DNA from: Bacteroidota bacterium
Lineage (GTDB): Bacteria; Bacteroidota; Bacteroidia; Bacteroidales; CAIXZF01
DNA length: 64,000 nt
Direction: 5' to 3'
NCBI GenBank assembly: GCA_022709385.1
Contig: JAKLIX010000017.1
Location: forward strand, 1-64,000
Both the position numbers and the translations under genes were made by a program. The notes beneath the pieces were generated by a model. That model ran no database searches, was not told the origin of the DNA, and worked only from the letters and a program-made list of their open reading frames with translations. Of this stretch, positions 54,041 to 62,309 are shown piece by piece (position 1 is the first letter of the stretch; the number at the start of each line of letters is the position of its first letter).

Positions 54041-55399
54041 ATGTCGCTGCTGTATTATTCCACCAACCTGGAAAGTCCGGCCGTCAACTTCCCGGAAGCC
54101 CTGCTGCGCGGACAGGCGCCCGACCGCGGCCTGTATATGCCGGTGATCATTCCGCCGGTAGAAACCGGGCAGATGGAACATTTCCGGAATATGTCCTACG
54201 CTCAGATCGCTTCGGAAGTGACGTGGAAATACCTGGAAGGACAAATCCCCCGCGAGATCCTGGATGCGCTCACCCGTGACGCCTATGGTTTTGATGTGCC
54301 ACTTGAACATGTGACAGACAGGAAGTACGTGATGCGCCTTGACCAGGGACCCACCGCTTCCTTCAAGGATTTTGCCGCACGCCTGATGGGGCGGCTGATG
54401 AATTACTATCTCAGCCTGCAGAACAGGAAACTTCTCATTCTCACCGCCACCTCGGGCGATACGGGCAGCGCGGTCTCCCACGCCTTCCTCGGACTCGATA
54501 ATATCCGGGTAGTCGTGCTCTTCCCTGAAAAAGAGGTAAGCAGGCGTCAGCGAAAACAGATGACCACACTGGGTCACAATATCACGGTCATCTCCATGGA
54601 TGGGAAATTCGATGATTGCCAGGCGCTTGTCAAACAGGCCTTTGCTGATCCCGTCCTTGAAGGATTGTCGCTCTCCTCTGCCAACTCTATCAATATCGGC
54701 CGGCTGGTTCCGCAAACGGTGTATTATTTCTATGCCTGGTCGAGATTGTCGAAACCGGGCGAAAAGATGATCTTTTCCGTTCCTTCGGGCAACTTCGGTG
54801 ATATGATGGGTGGCGTGATGGCCATGAAGATGGGACTCCCGGTGGAACGTTTCATCATCGCCGTCAATGGGAACGATGAATTCCCGCGTTATCTCGAAAG
54901 CGGTGTGTATGAGAAGATTGAACCCTCCCGCAATTGTATTTCCTCTGCCATGAATGTCGGTCATCCAAGCAATCTGGCAAGGCTGGCAGCATTGTACCGC
55001 GGCGTCATGGACGAAAAGGGAAATATCCGTTACCAGGCCGACCTGCAAACCATGCGCAAAGAGCTATGGTCTGTGTCGGTCAGCGATCAGCAAACCAGGG
55101 ATACCATTAAATCAGCCTGGGACAGCCACCGTCTGCTGCTCGAACCCCATGGTGCCGTGGGTTGGGCCGGACTGCAGGAGTTTCTTGAATACCATCCGGA
55201 TCTCTCAGCCGGTCAGCTTTGTGTCAGCCTTGAAACTGCCCATCCGGCCAAGTTCCCGGAAGAGATCAACAGCCTGCTGGGCTTCAACCCGGAATTGCCG
55301 CCCAGCCTGCAGGGACTGGAAGAAAAGGAAGAACATTGCGGGAATCTGCCCACGGATTATCCCGCCTTCAGGGATTTTCTGCTAGAGAATTACAGCTGA
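54041..55399 (+). CDS. thrC: Threonine synthase
   Basis: 452 residues from the ATG at 54041; the longer open frame overlaps the preceding gene. A PLP enzyme turning O-phosphohomoserine to threonine. The typical N-terminus is YYSTNLESPAVNFPEALLRG with APDRGLYMP. The PLP lysine is in LDQGPTASFKDFAARLMG near 108. LTATSGDTGSAVSHAFLGL and SSANSINIGRLVPQTVYYF follow, then VPSGNFGDMMGGVMAMKMGL. The length fits the fungal/bacterial long form. thrH follows 33 bp downstream, supplying phosphohomoserine in principle. Confidence 0.95.
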   Translation: MSLLYYSTNLESPAVNFPEALLRGQAPDRGLYMPVIIPPVETGQMEHFRNMSYAQIASEVTWKYLEGQIPREILDALTRDAYGFDVPLEHVTDRKYVMRLDQGPTASFKDFAARLMGRLMNYYLSLQNRKLLILTATSGDTGSAVSHAFLGLDNIRVVVLFPEKEVSRRQRKQMTTLGHNITVISMDGKFDDCQALVKQAFADPVLEGLSLSSANSINIGRLVPQTVYYFYAWSRLSKPGEKMIFSVPSGNFGDMMGGVMAMKMGLPVERFIIAVNGNDEFPRYLESGVYEKIEPSRNCISSAMNVGHPSNLARLAALYRGVMDEKGNIRYQADLQTMRKELWSVSVSDQQTRDTIKSAWDSHRLLLEPHGAVGWAGLQEFLEYHPDLSAGQLCVSLETAHPAKFPEEINSLLGFNPELPPSLQGLEEKEEHCGNLPTDYPAFRDFLLENYS

Positions 55400-55432
55400 A
55401 AATCTGTTAATTAATCGTTTAGCATTACGCTT

Positions 55433-56041
55433 ATGATGAACATGGTATGTTTCGACATGGAGGGGGTTTTTACACCCGAGATATGGATCAACGTTGCCCG
55501 TAAGACGGGGATAGATGCACTGAAGATCACTACCAGGGACGAACCTGATTATGACAAGCTGATGAAATACCGTATCGGGATACTGGAAGAACACGGGATC
55601 ACCCTTGCCTATATCCAGGAAGTGATTGCTTCACTCGATCTGCTGGAAGGGGCGCGCGACTTTTTCGACAGGGTCCGGAAGCTGAGCCAGGCGATCGTGG
55701 TTACCGACAGTTTCGTAGAATTTGCCATGCCCTTTATCCGGAAGCTGGGCGATCCCCTCGTGCTGTGTCATCACCTGCTGGTGGACGAAAGGAATATGAT
55801 TACCGGCTACCGGCTTCGTCAGCCCGATCCCAAGCGGAAGGTGGTTGAAGCCTTCCAGTTTTTAAAGTACCAGGTCATTGGTATCGGCGACTCCTACAAC
55901 GATATGGGGATGATTCAGCAGGCCGATAAGGGCATCCTGTTCCGCCCCCCCGACAATGTCATCAGGGATTATCCGCAGTTTCCCGTATGCAGTAACTATG
56001 CTGAACTCGAAGCACAAATCCGCAGTGGCCTGAATCTGTAG
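55433..56041 (+). CDS. thrH: ThrH-type phosphoserine phosphatase / homoserine phosphotransferase
   Basis: 202 residues of the HAD superfamily. Motif I is CFDMEGVFTPE with the nucleophile D8 and E10; the DxE form and the following IWINVARKTGIDALKITTRD are specific to ThrH. Motif II is in VTDSFVEFAMP; motif IV is GIGDSYNDMGMI. ThrH of Pseudomonas can dephosphorylate phosphoserine and pass the phosphate to homoserine, bypassing ThrB. Its position right after thrC supports that role here. The 8-bp repeat array starts 5 bp after its stop. Confidence 0.92.
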   Translation: MMNMVCFDMEGVFTPEIWINVARKTGIDALKITTRDEPDYDKLMKYRIGILEEHGITLAYIQEVIASLDLLEGARDFFDRVRKLSQAIVVTDSFVEFAMPFIRKLGDPLVLCHHLLVDERNMITGYRLRQPDPKRKVVEAFQFLKYQVIGIGDSYNDMGMIQQADKGILFRPPDNVIRDYPQFPVCSNYAELEAQIRSGLNL

Positions 56042-56046
56042 ACCAT

Positions 56047-56120
56047 ATTCCCGCATTCTCTCATTCTTGCATTCTGGCCTTCTGGCATTCCCGCATTCCA
56101 CTCCCCCTTCCCACTCCCGG
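56047..56120 (+). repeat. 8-bp repeat array A (ATTCYYGC type) with C-rich tail
   Basis: Six consecutive 8-mers (ATTCCCGC, ATTCTCTC, ATTCTTGC, ATTCTGGC, CTTCTGGC, ATTCCCGC), then ATTCCACT and the tail CCCCCTTCCCACTCCCGG. It starts 5 bp after the thrH stop. The sister array is at 59016-59089 and shares the tail exactly. Confidence 0.85.
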
Positions 56121-56198
56121 CTCCGCTCCTTCCTCACTCACCTTCAGCGGATGGATGCATGGACTGGTATATAATAGCCGGCTATCATGGAAAAAACG

Positions 56199-56531
56199 AT
56201 GTGACACATGGCCCAACGATGTGCCACATGCCGGCAACTCATTTTAAAGACCTGAAAAACAGTGTAATATAATCGCTATTTTAAAAACCATGATGTATGT
56301 CGCCACATGTACTGATTTCGGTGTGGAAAACTTGCATGTGTCACATTAAAACACCATGTGACACATTGAAATGTTGATGTGTCACATGGCCCAGGGACAT
56401 CTTACTGCACTCATTACTAATGACATAATCATCCAACCATGCAATTATCCAAAAATAGCAGACCCGGGAGGAATGTTCATCAGAAGGTTGGAAACTCTGA
56501 TGTGACACATTGTGGCAGGCATGTGTCACAT
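56199..56531. repeat. Cluster of seven ATGTGNCACAT palindromes
   Basis: Copies at 56199-56209, 56219-56229, 56336-56346, 56356-56366, 56377-56387, 56500-56510 and 56521-56531; the central base is A, C or T. Two further copies lie at 58924-58934 and 59096-59106. Several are followed by GGCC. The copies often sit in pairs 20-21 bp apart, about two helical turns. The rest of 56042-56771 carries no convincing gene. Confidence 0.8.
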
Positions 56532-56643
56532 CATTGTCTGCATTGAATCCGACTTCCCTGAAAAACGCTGATGCCAAAATGCACACCCGAAATATTAATC
56601 ACCGTTACCGGATATCAACTCAGGCATACCGAATGAAAGCAAC

Positions 56644-56674
56644 TTGACATTAGCAGTCTTGTGTACTACCTTTA
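56644..56674 (+). promoter_or_regulatory. Weak candidate promoter for the gene at 56772
   Basis: TTG (56644-56646), a 20-bp spacer and TACCTTTA (56667-56674), one base off TAnnTTTG. About 100 bp before the ATG. Confidence 0.28.
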
Positions 56675-56771
56675 CCACATGATTTTAAGTGGCTTGAGAA
56701 TGTGTGGGATGAAGGAAATGTTTCCTCCACACTGACTCCCGAAGAAGCACAATATCTTTAAAACTGATGGT

Positions 56772-57374
56772 ATGCAAGCACTCTTACCATTTTCCATGTG
56801 GTACAGTTCCCGTCTCACTCCTGCAAGCACCATCCAGATAAACCAGTCTGAAGTCTACCAGGCGATTAATACCATTGCAATCAGTAACCTGACGGTTGAC
56901 GGTAACGGAAGCAGCGGTGGCAGCGCTGAGATCAAAGCCCGGAACAACGTGACCCTTCAAAGCGGATTTTGGGCAAAAAGTGGCAGCCATGTGCATGTCC
57001 ATACCGGTCCCTTTTTGGTTCCCTGCACAACCTGGCCGGATGTGCTTTTTGAATCGAAGAATGTACTGCAGAGCAGTAGCATTGCAGTTGAAAGGGAAAT
57101 TGAGGTGCAATTTAATGTGGAGGCAACTGAAGGGATAGTCCGGGTCTATCCAAATCCTTCGGAAGGTATCTTCATGTTGGTATTGCCGGGAACAGGCCGG
57201 AATGACAATATCCAGGTTTCAGTATTTGACTTCCTCGGCCGCCTTATTCTTGACAGATCATACATATCCCGGGCTCTTATCGAACTCGATATAAAGGAGT
57301 ATCCTTCAGGGAGCTATTATTTAATCGTCCATGCAAATGGAAATTACATTTCAAGGAAAATTTTCAAATTTTAA
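56772..57374 (+). CDS. T9SS-sorted protein, likely N-terminally truncated
   Basis: 200 residues. The central part (AEIKARNNVTLQSGFWAKSG, SHVHVHTG) resembles the short beta-strand segment often found before sorting domains in Bacteroidota (3-coathanger stack type). The end (RVYPNPSEGIFMLVLPG, EYPSGSYYLIVHANGNYIS) is a T9SS type A sorting domain. No signal peptide is present, although T9SS cargo must first pass Sec. The upstream in-frame sequence hits a TGA, and an adjacent frame before the start reads like a lost gene end. It is probably a remnant of a larger secreted protein. It lies 12 bp before the propeller gene. Confidence 0.7.
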   Translation: MQALLPFSMWYSSRLTPASTIQINQSEVYQAINTIAISNLTVDGNGSSGGSAEIKARNNVTLQSGFWAKSGSHVHVHTGPFLVPCTTWPDVLFESKNVLQSSSIAVEREIEVQFNVEATEGIVRVYPNPSEGIFMLVLPGTGRNDNIQVSVFDFLGRLILDRSYISRALIELDIKEYPSGSYYLIVHANGNYISRKIFKF

Positions 57375-57386
57375 TAGTACCTTATC

Positions 57387-59009
57387 ATGAATTACTTTGT
57401 TGTCATATTAATAACAATCATGTTCACTATTCGATTCTCAGGTAATGCGTATTGTCAGCAATGGCAAACTGCAGAACACATGGGTGGGTATACGAATGAT
57501 GCATGTTCAAGTATTATAACTGACTCTGAGGGAAATGTTTACGTTGGGGGAATATTCTCAGGAACAGGTCATTTTCAGAATCAAACGATCGTCAGCAATG
57601 GGCTTCAGGATTTTTTCCTGGCAAAATACAATTCCGCCGGTAGTCTGGTATGGGTAAAGCGGGGTGGTGGCGGAGGAAATACACCTGAGACCGCAGGAGA
57701 TGAGATATATAAAATGGCCATTGATGACCAGAATAGACTTTTCGTCGCGGGTACAGTAAATGGAACTGCGATGTTTGGAAACATTGCTTTCAGTTGTTAT
57801 GGACAACTGGATGCATTTCTGGCCCATTACGACACTGCTGGTAGTTGTATATGGGTGAGGCATATGGGTGGGCAATACAGGACAGGTGCCAACTCTATTG
57901 TTTTGGATGATAATAGCCATATATATATCACAGGAGTTACAAGCTTCACCAATTCTCTACATTGTATGGATACATCAATCTCCATGGATAATCAGGGCTT
58001 TTTCCTGGCAAAATTTGATATAAATGGGAACTTTGATTGGATCAGGAGTATTAGCGGAGAAGGTAGTATGTCAATTAACGATATCGGGCGGTTTGGAAAT
58101 GAGTTGGTTTTGGTTGGAAATTTTAGCGGTGAAATTATTTGTGATACAATGATATTCACAACACAAAAAACATTCCAACCAGTACTTTTTAAAATGGATA
58201 CCAATGGAAAATTTATTTGGGGTAAGACATTTGATTGCACAACCTTGGCAACAGTCTCAGCTTTAGCACTATCAAATTCTGGTTCCCTTTATTGTACAGG
58301 CTGGTCGATTGGAACATTCAGTATTGGAAATGATACATTAGCTGACGGTGGTACTTTTATCCTTAAACTCTGGCCTGATGGGAGCCCTGCATGGATGAGA
58401 AAAGCTGGTAGCAATATTCAGGATGTTGTTATAGCTGAAGATGAGGTTGTTTATGTTTCAGGCGTTTTAGGAGGGTCACACTACATTTCCGATTGTCTTG
58501 CAATTGGCAGTCCAGGAGTCATGAATTTGTATATTGCAAAGCTTGATACCAATGGAAATTGTCAGGGGGTGACAATGGTTCCAAATGTACATCATACTTA
58601 TGAGACAGTATTTGATGCCCAAAACTTGTTCTATATTACCGGATACTGCGAAGCCACAGAATTCGGCAGTATTTCAGTCGGGAACTACGGAGAAATGGAT
58701 GCCTTCTGGGCCAAACTGGATTATGTGAGCGGGATGCAGGAGCAGGGTGGAGGAGTGGAGCATGCACTGTTTATCTATGCCAATCCCAATACCGGTGTCT
58801 TTCACGTGAAAGTGCCCCGGGCGGTATCCAATGAAAGGGATCTTGTATTGCGCATCTTCGACAACAGCAACCGCCTGGTCCACGAGCAGCCACTCGACAT
58901 GGGCGGAGATACCCCCCGCATCCATGTGTCACATGCCCGTCCCGGTATGTACCACCTGCAGCTCATTACAAAATACAATGTGTACACCGGCAAGATGATC
59001 GTGGAGTAG
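57387..59009 (+). CDS. Secreted beta-propeller-repeat protein with T9SS sorting domain (smaller, mosaic)
   Basis: 540 residues. A signal peptide (YFVVILITIMFTIRFSGNAYC) precedes repeats of the DSEGNVYVGGIFSGT / FFLAKYNSAGSLVWVKRGGG kind, the same family as the protein at 7421. The C-terminus (ALFIYANPNTGVFHVKVPRA, ARPGMYHLQLITKYNVYTGK) is a T9SS type A domain. The first 1.3 kb are AT-rich, while the last 330 bp (from about 58680) are clearly GC-rich, suggesting the sorting domain has a different history from the propeller. One ATGTGTCACAT palindrome lies inside the coding sequence of the sorting domain. Confidence 0.88.
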   Translation: MNYFVVILITIMFTIRFSGNAYCQQWQTAEHMGGYTNDACSSIITDSEGNVYVGGIFSGTGHFQNQTIVSNGLQDFFLAKYNSAGSLVWVKRGGGGGNTPETAGDEIYKMAIDDQNRLFVAGTVNGTAMFGNIAFSCYGQLDAFLAHYDTAGSCIWVRHMGGQYRTGANSIVLDDNSHIYITGVTSFTNSLHCMDTSISMDNQGFFLAKFDINGNFDWIRSISGEGSMSINDIGRFGNELVLVGNFSGEIICDTMIFTTQKTFQPVLFKMDTNGKFIWGKTFDCTTLATVSALALSNSGSLYCTGWSIGTFSIGNDTLADGGTFILKLWPDGSPAWMRKAGSNIQDVVIAEDEVVYVSGVLGGSHYISDCLAIGSPGVMNLYIAKLDTNGNCQGVTMVPNVHHTYETVFDAQNLFYITGYCEATEFGSISVGNYGEMDAFWAKLDYVSGMQEQGGGVEHALFIYANPNTGVFHVKVPRAVSNERDLVLRIFDNSNRLVHEQPLDMGGDTPRIHVSHARPGMYHLQLITKYNVYTGKMIVE

Positions 59010-59015
59010 CCTCTC

Positions 59016-59089
59016 ATTCTTGCCTTCCCGCATTCTCGCATTCTTGCCTTCCCGCATTCTTGCATTCCATTCCCCCTTCCCACTCCCGG
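59016..59089 (+). repeat. 8-bp repeat array B with C-rich tail
   Basis: Six 8-mers (ATTCTTGC, CTTCCCGC, ATTCTCGC, ATTCTTGC, CTTCCCGC, ATTCTTGC), then ATTCCATT and CCCCCTTCCCACTCCCGG. It begins 6 bp after the stop of the propeller gene and is followed by an ATGTGTCACAT palindrome at 59096-59106. Confidence 0.85.
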
Positions 59090-59138
59090 CCCCTGATGTG
59101 TCACATGGCCAGGAAAAGCTAAGCGAAGACGAACGCAA

Positions 59139-59870
59139 TTATTCCTGTTCATGATCTTTCCACCCTGGTGCAAGCTCCCGGATCAGTTTTTCCGCTTCCT
59201 CCTGTTCTTTTTTCATGCCGGCCAGTTTGGCGGCCCGGTGAAGTTGAATCAATGTGTTCAGATAGAACCAGTTACATTCGTTGTCTTTGGAGGTGTTCCG
59301 GAATATTTCCACAGCCCGGCGGTAATGTGCAGTGGCTTTTTTGTAGCTTCCCCCCCATACGGCAGGACGGTGGAAGTCCGCATTGCCCCGCTCTGTGAGA
59401 AGATACGGGCAGTCAGGATATGTTCCGGCGGCCCTGTTGATTTTCTTCAGCAGTTTCGGCCCTTCCCTGATCGCACTGGCCGGATCCAGCGACATTTTGA
59501 AAGCAATGACTCCGATTTCCATCGCTTCGACACGGGAAGGGATGTATTGCATGGATTTCAGTTTCACGATGTACGATTCCAGTTTTTTCAGGTATACCCT
59601 GGCCGTTGCCTTGTCGTTTTTACCGCTTAGATAAGCCGTGTATCCGTAAAAAGCAAGGGTCAGCCGGAACACCTCTTCGCGGCTCGCGGCGTGCCGCTCC
59701 GCAGATAAAACCAGGGATAACCATGCGGGCATGTCCTTGTCGAGATAAGCCCTGAAAAGTTTACAATCCCATTCAGACTGGCCTGCTGCCGGGATCTCTC
59801 CGGCCCTGACCGTCTGAGTGAAGAGGAGGATGGCTGTCAGCCGGATGAAGAGAAATCTGATTTTTTTCAC
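59139..59870 (-). CDS. Periplasmic helical-repeat protein of unknown function
   Basis: 243 residues with a GTG start at 59870 that overlaps the glycosyltransferase stop by 4 bp. Signal peptide MKKIRFLFIRLTAILLFTQT, cleaved near RAG/E. The rest is helical and TPR-like (ATAHYRRAVEIFRNTSKD, FYLNTLIQLHRAAKLAGM, KEQEEAEKLIRELAPGW). I do not recognise a named family. It is the last gene of the carotenoid tailoring operon, suggesting, but not showing, a role in pigment placement or envelope assembly. Confidence 0.75.
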   Translation of the reverse strand: MKKIRFLFIRLTAILLFTQTVRAGEIPAAGQSEWDCKLFRAYLDKDMPAWLSLVLSAERHAASREEVFRLTLAFYGYTAYLSGKNDKATARVYLKKLESYIVKLKSMQYIPSRVEAMEIGVIAFKMSLDPASAIREGPKLLKKINRAAGTYPDCPYLLTERGNADFHRPAVWGGSYKKATAHYRRAVEIFRNTSKDNECNWFYLNTLIQLHRAAKLAGMKKEQEEAEKLIRELAPGWKDHEQE

Positions 59871-60979
59871 GCTTTGTTTTTTTTCTCAAGGATGATATTT
59901 CTGCCTTTCCATTGCAGGTTCCCGCTGTGTTCCCTGTAAACAGCCGTAAAAGCGATCACGGCCCAGGCCAGCATCTGAAATGGATGCAGCAGCAGGTTGG
60001 TGATGATATCCTGCCTGCTTGGCAGGGAAGTGAAAACCCTGATCAGGATGAACATGACAATTCCGGCCAGGAAGGGCAGGTTGTCCAGTGCAAAAAACAG
60101 CAGGAAAGGTCCGCTGAGCACTACCAGGGTGAAGAACAGCAGCAATGGGGCTGATCCGCCCATGAACTGCCTTGCATTCTTGCTGAAGCCGCGGATGCCT
60201 CCCGCAAGCGATGCATACATCCGGCAGGAGATCAGGCTGCCTCCCGTCAACACGGCCGCTTTGCCGGCACTCCGTTTTACCTGCCGGCAGATAGCGATGT
60301 CTTCCGCCGCTTCAGCCTTCACCTTTTCATGCCATTGATGCACGTGGTAGGCTCCGGCCCTGAACAACATGAACTGACCATTGGCAGCCGCAAACGAAGG
60401 ACGGCGGCTTTTTCTGACCAGTTCCAGGGGCAGCAGGCTCAGCAGTATCCAGTTCATCAGGGGAACCGTCAGCTTTTCCCCGACGCTGTTCATCTGTTGG
60501 GTAGGGAATATGGAAAGCAGCTCAACCTCATGTTTTTCCATAAAAGCAATGGCCGATGCAATGGCTGCGGGAGCCGGTCTGATATCGGCATCCATAAACA
60601 GGAGCAAGGTTCCCCGGGCTTCGAGGGCAAGCTTGTGACAGGCATGGTTCTTCCCAAGCCAGCCCTGCGGCAGCACCCTGCCGCGGATGCCCCTGATACG
60701 CTTGTCCCTGGCGGCATGGCGTTCAATGAGTTCCCAGGTCTCATCACTGCTGTCGTCATCGTAGATCAGGATCTCCAGGTTCGGGTATGATTGTCGTGAA
60801 AGATGTTCCAGCAGTACCGGAAGATTGCCGGCTTCGTTCCGCGCCGGTATCAGCACCGAGACCAGGGAGTCTTGCTGCGTTGCACTGAATCTGAGGATGC
60901 TCCCTCTTGTAAGATTCCACAGGCTTACCATCAGACGGAGAAATGCAAATCCAAAGACAAACCAGGCCGCGTAAACCAT
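59867..60979 (-). CDS. Glycosyltransferase family 2, CrtQ-like
   Basis: 370 residues from the ATG at 60979, 2 bp after the acyltransferase stop; an ATG 36 bp upstream is possible. GT-A fold: VSVLIPARNEAGNLPVLLEH, LEILIYDDDSSDETWELIER and the DxD-type metal site LLFMDADIRPAP. The acceptor part has GQFMLFRAGAYHV and AEDIAICRQVKRS. Three C-terminal membrane segments follow. Relatives add glucose to carotenoid carboxyl or hydroxyl ends. With crtW, cruF and an acyltransferase alongside, a carotenoid glycosyltransferase is the likely role. Confidence 0.85.
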   Translation of the reverse strand: MVYAAWFVFGFAFLRLMVSLWNLTRGSILRFSATQQDSLVSVLIPARNEAGNLPVLLEHLSRQSYPNLEILIYDDDSSDETWELIERHAARDKRIRGIRGRVLPQGWLGKNHACHKLALEARGTLLLFMDADIRPAPAAIASAIAFMEKHEVELLSIFPTQQMNSVGEKLTVPLMNWILLSLLPLELVRKSRRPSFAAANGQFMLFRAGAYHVHQWHEKVKAEAAEDIAICRQVKRSAGKAAVLTGGSLISCRMYASLAGGIRGFSKNARQFMGGSAPLLLFFTLVVLSGPFLLFFALDNLPFLAGIVMFILIRVFTSLPSRQDIITNLLLHPFQMLAWAVIAFTAVYREHSGNLQWKGRNIILEKKNKA

Positions 60980-60981
60980 AT

Positions 60982-61608
60982 TCAGAATGTGTTTTCGATG
61001 TGTTGCCGGATGCATTCATCCATAAAGGCCGCGTATTGACCGGCCAGCGTTTCGGCTTCAGGTCCGGGCACTTCAGGCGCATGATCCAGGTAAAGCCAGA
61101 GGGAGGGCCTCGGATGGGAATGGTAATCCACCAGGGCAGCATAGAAAAGCAGGTGGAACTTTTCCTTTGTCAGATGATGCAGCATATGCGTGATACCTCT
61201 TTCGAAAACAGTGTCTTTCTGATAGATGCTGTTGATCTTTCCCTGGGGGTACATCACCACCATATTGTTATCATCTTTCAGTAAATCCGATGCATAACGC
61301 AAAGATTCCAGGATGTCCCGCTTCCCTTTGCTGATGGAAAAAGCGCCGGCACGGTTCAGAAACATCCTGGGTCTGAGTTCTTCCTCCAGCATCATAATGT
61401 GGAATTTCTTACGGAACACTTTGGCATTCAGATGCTCGGCAATGAAACCGTCCCACCAGCTGAAGTGATTTCCGATCAGCAGGATAGCCCGGTCTTTTTC
61501 CCCTACTGTACTGATAATATGCACCTTCCGGAAGAATATCCTGAAAAGGGTACGGTACATCCATCTGACAGTGATGATGCCGAAGCGGGTATGCCGGGAC
61601 GGGATCAC
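60982..61608 (-). CDS. PlsC-like acyltransferase
   Basis: 208 residues. The catalytic HX4D motif is in LIGNHFSWWDGFIAEH. The substrate-binding segment is RAGAFSISKGKRDILESLRY, and MVVMYPQGKINSIYQKDTVF matches the family's acyl-acceptor block. General family role: 1-acyl-glycerol-phosphate acyltransferase. In this cluster the likely acceptor is a carotenoid glycoside rather than a lipid precursor, by analogy with staphyloxanthin-type pathways. The start overlaps the crtW stop by 4 bp. Confidence 0.82.
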   Translation of the reverse strand: MIPSRHTRFGIITVRWMYRTLFRIFFRKVHIISTVGEKDRAILLIGNHFSWWDGFIAEHLNAKVFRKKFHIMMLEEELRPRMFLNRAGAFSISKGKRDILESLRYASDLLKDDNNMVVMYPQGKINSIYQKDTVFERGITHMLHHLTKEKFHLLFYAALVDYHSHPRPSLWLYLDHAPEVPGPEAETLAGQYAAFMDECIRQHIENTF

Positions 61609-62309
61609 GCTGTTTTTTTAGTGTAAAGGTGCCACCAGGGTGTTCCGGGCCAGAGATGATGTTCCAGATGGTATCCGAAAAAATAACAGCTGATCAGGGC
61701 CCAGAGGTGATTTTTCTTCTGCGTCCTGGCATGATGTTCCGTCATTGCCTCGGTATGCGGCAGGCGGTGCGGCAGGTATGTGCCGAAGTAGAACAACTGC
61801 AGGGTGCTGAGAATGGACGGTAATATCCAGTACAAGATCAGGGCAGAGGTGGCAAACCAGATATTCAGCAGGTTAAACAATACCGCCATGATGAGAAACT
61901 GCCAGAGCGTCAGGTATTGCCTCATGAAGGAATACCACCATACCCAGAAATTCTGTGCTCCGGTGTAATAGTCCGGATCCAGTTCCGTACCGGGATGTTT
62001 ATGGTGAAGGTGATGTTTCTCAAGGAGTTTGCGATAGGAGAGGGCGGCAAAAAGGAAGGTGGCCGTCATGCCTGTCAGGTAGTTCACTTTTGCCCTGCCG
62101 GGCGCCACTGTCCCGTGCATGGCATCATGAGCGGTGATAAACAGACCGGTGAAGAGCCAGGTCTGTAAAAGGATATGGAACAGCATCCAAGCGGCCTGGA
62201 CCGGGCTGCTGATTGTTGCAGTGGAGGGGGCCGGCAGCATGAAAAGGCTGTACAACAAATGTGCAAGCCATAATAAGATAATACCACATGCGATCAATAT
62301 GCCTTTCAT
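61605..62309 (-). CDS. crtW: CrtW-type beta-carotene ketolase
   Basis: 234 residues, integral membrane di-iron oxygenase. Histidine boxes: FITAHDAMHGTV (about 57-68), EKHHLHHKHPG (about 96-106) and GYHLEHHLWPGTPWW near the end. The arrangement and length match CrtW (4-ketolase) rather than CrtZ hydroxylases, which are shorter. It puts a keto group at C4 of a beta ring. Overlaps cruF by 4 bp and is followed by the acyltransferase and glycosyltransferase genes. Confidence 0.9.
   Translation of the reverse strand: MKGILIACGIILLWLAHLLYSLFMLPAPSTATISSPVQAAWMLFHILLQTWLFTGLFITAHDAMHGTVAPGRAKVNYLTGMTATFLFAALSYRKLLEKHHLHHKHPGTELDPDYYTGAQNFWVWWYSFMRQYLTLWQFLIMAVLFNLLNIWFATSALILYWILPSILSTLQLFYFGTYLPHRLPHTEAMTEHHARTQKKNHLWALISCYFFGYHLEHHLWPGTPWWHLYTKKTA

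Noticed and set aside
53894..55048. Minus-strand open frame of 384 codons opposite thrC
   Set aside because: Antisense shadow; the conserved protein is on the plus strand.
55862..56137. Minus-strand frame containing repeats of the ARMRE type
   Set aside because: It is a translation of the 8-bp repeat array plus the antisense of thrH, not a gene.
56199..56531. CRISPR array
   Set aside because: Repeats are 11 bp and palindromic, with irregular spacing and no cas genes.
56341..56586. Minus-strand 81-codon frame
   Set aside because: It runs through the palindrome cluster and resembles no protein; probably chance.
58929..59173. Minus-strand frames reading NARMREGKNARMREGKN
   Set aside because: Low-complexity product of repeat array B.
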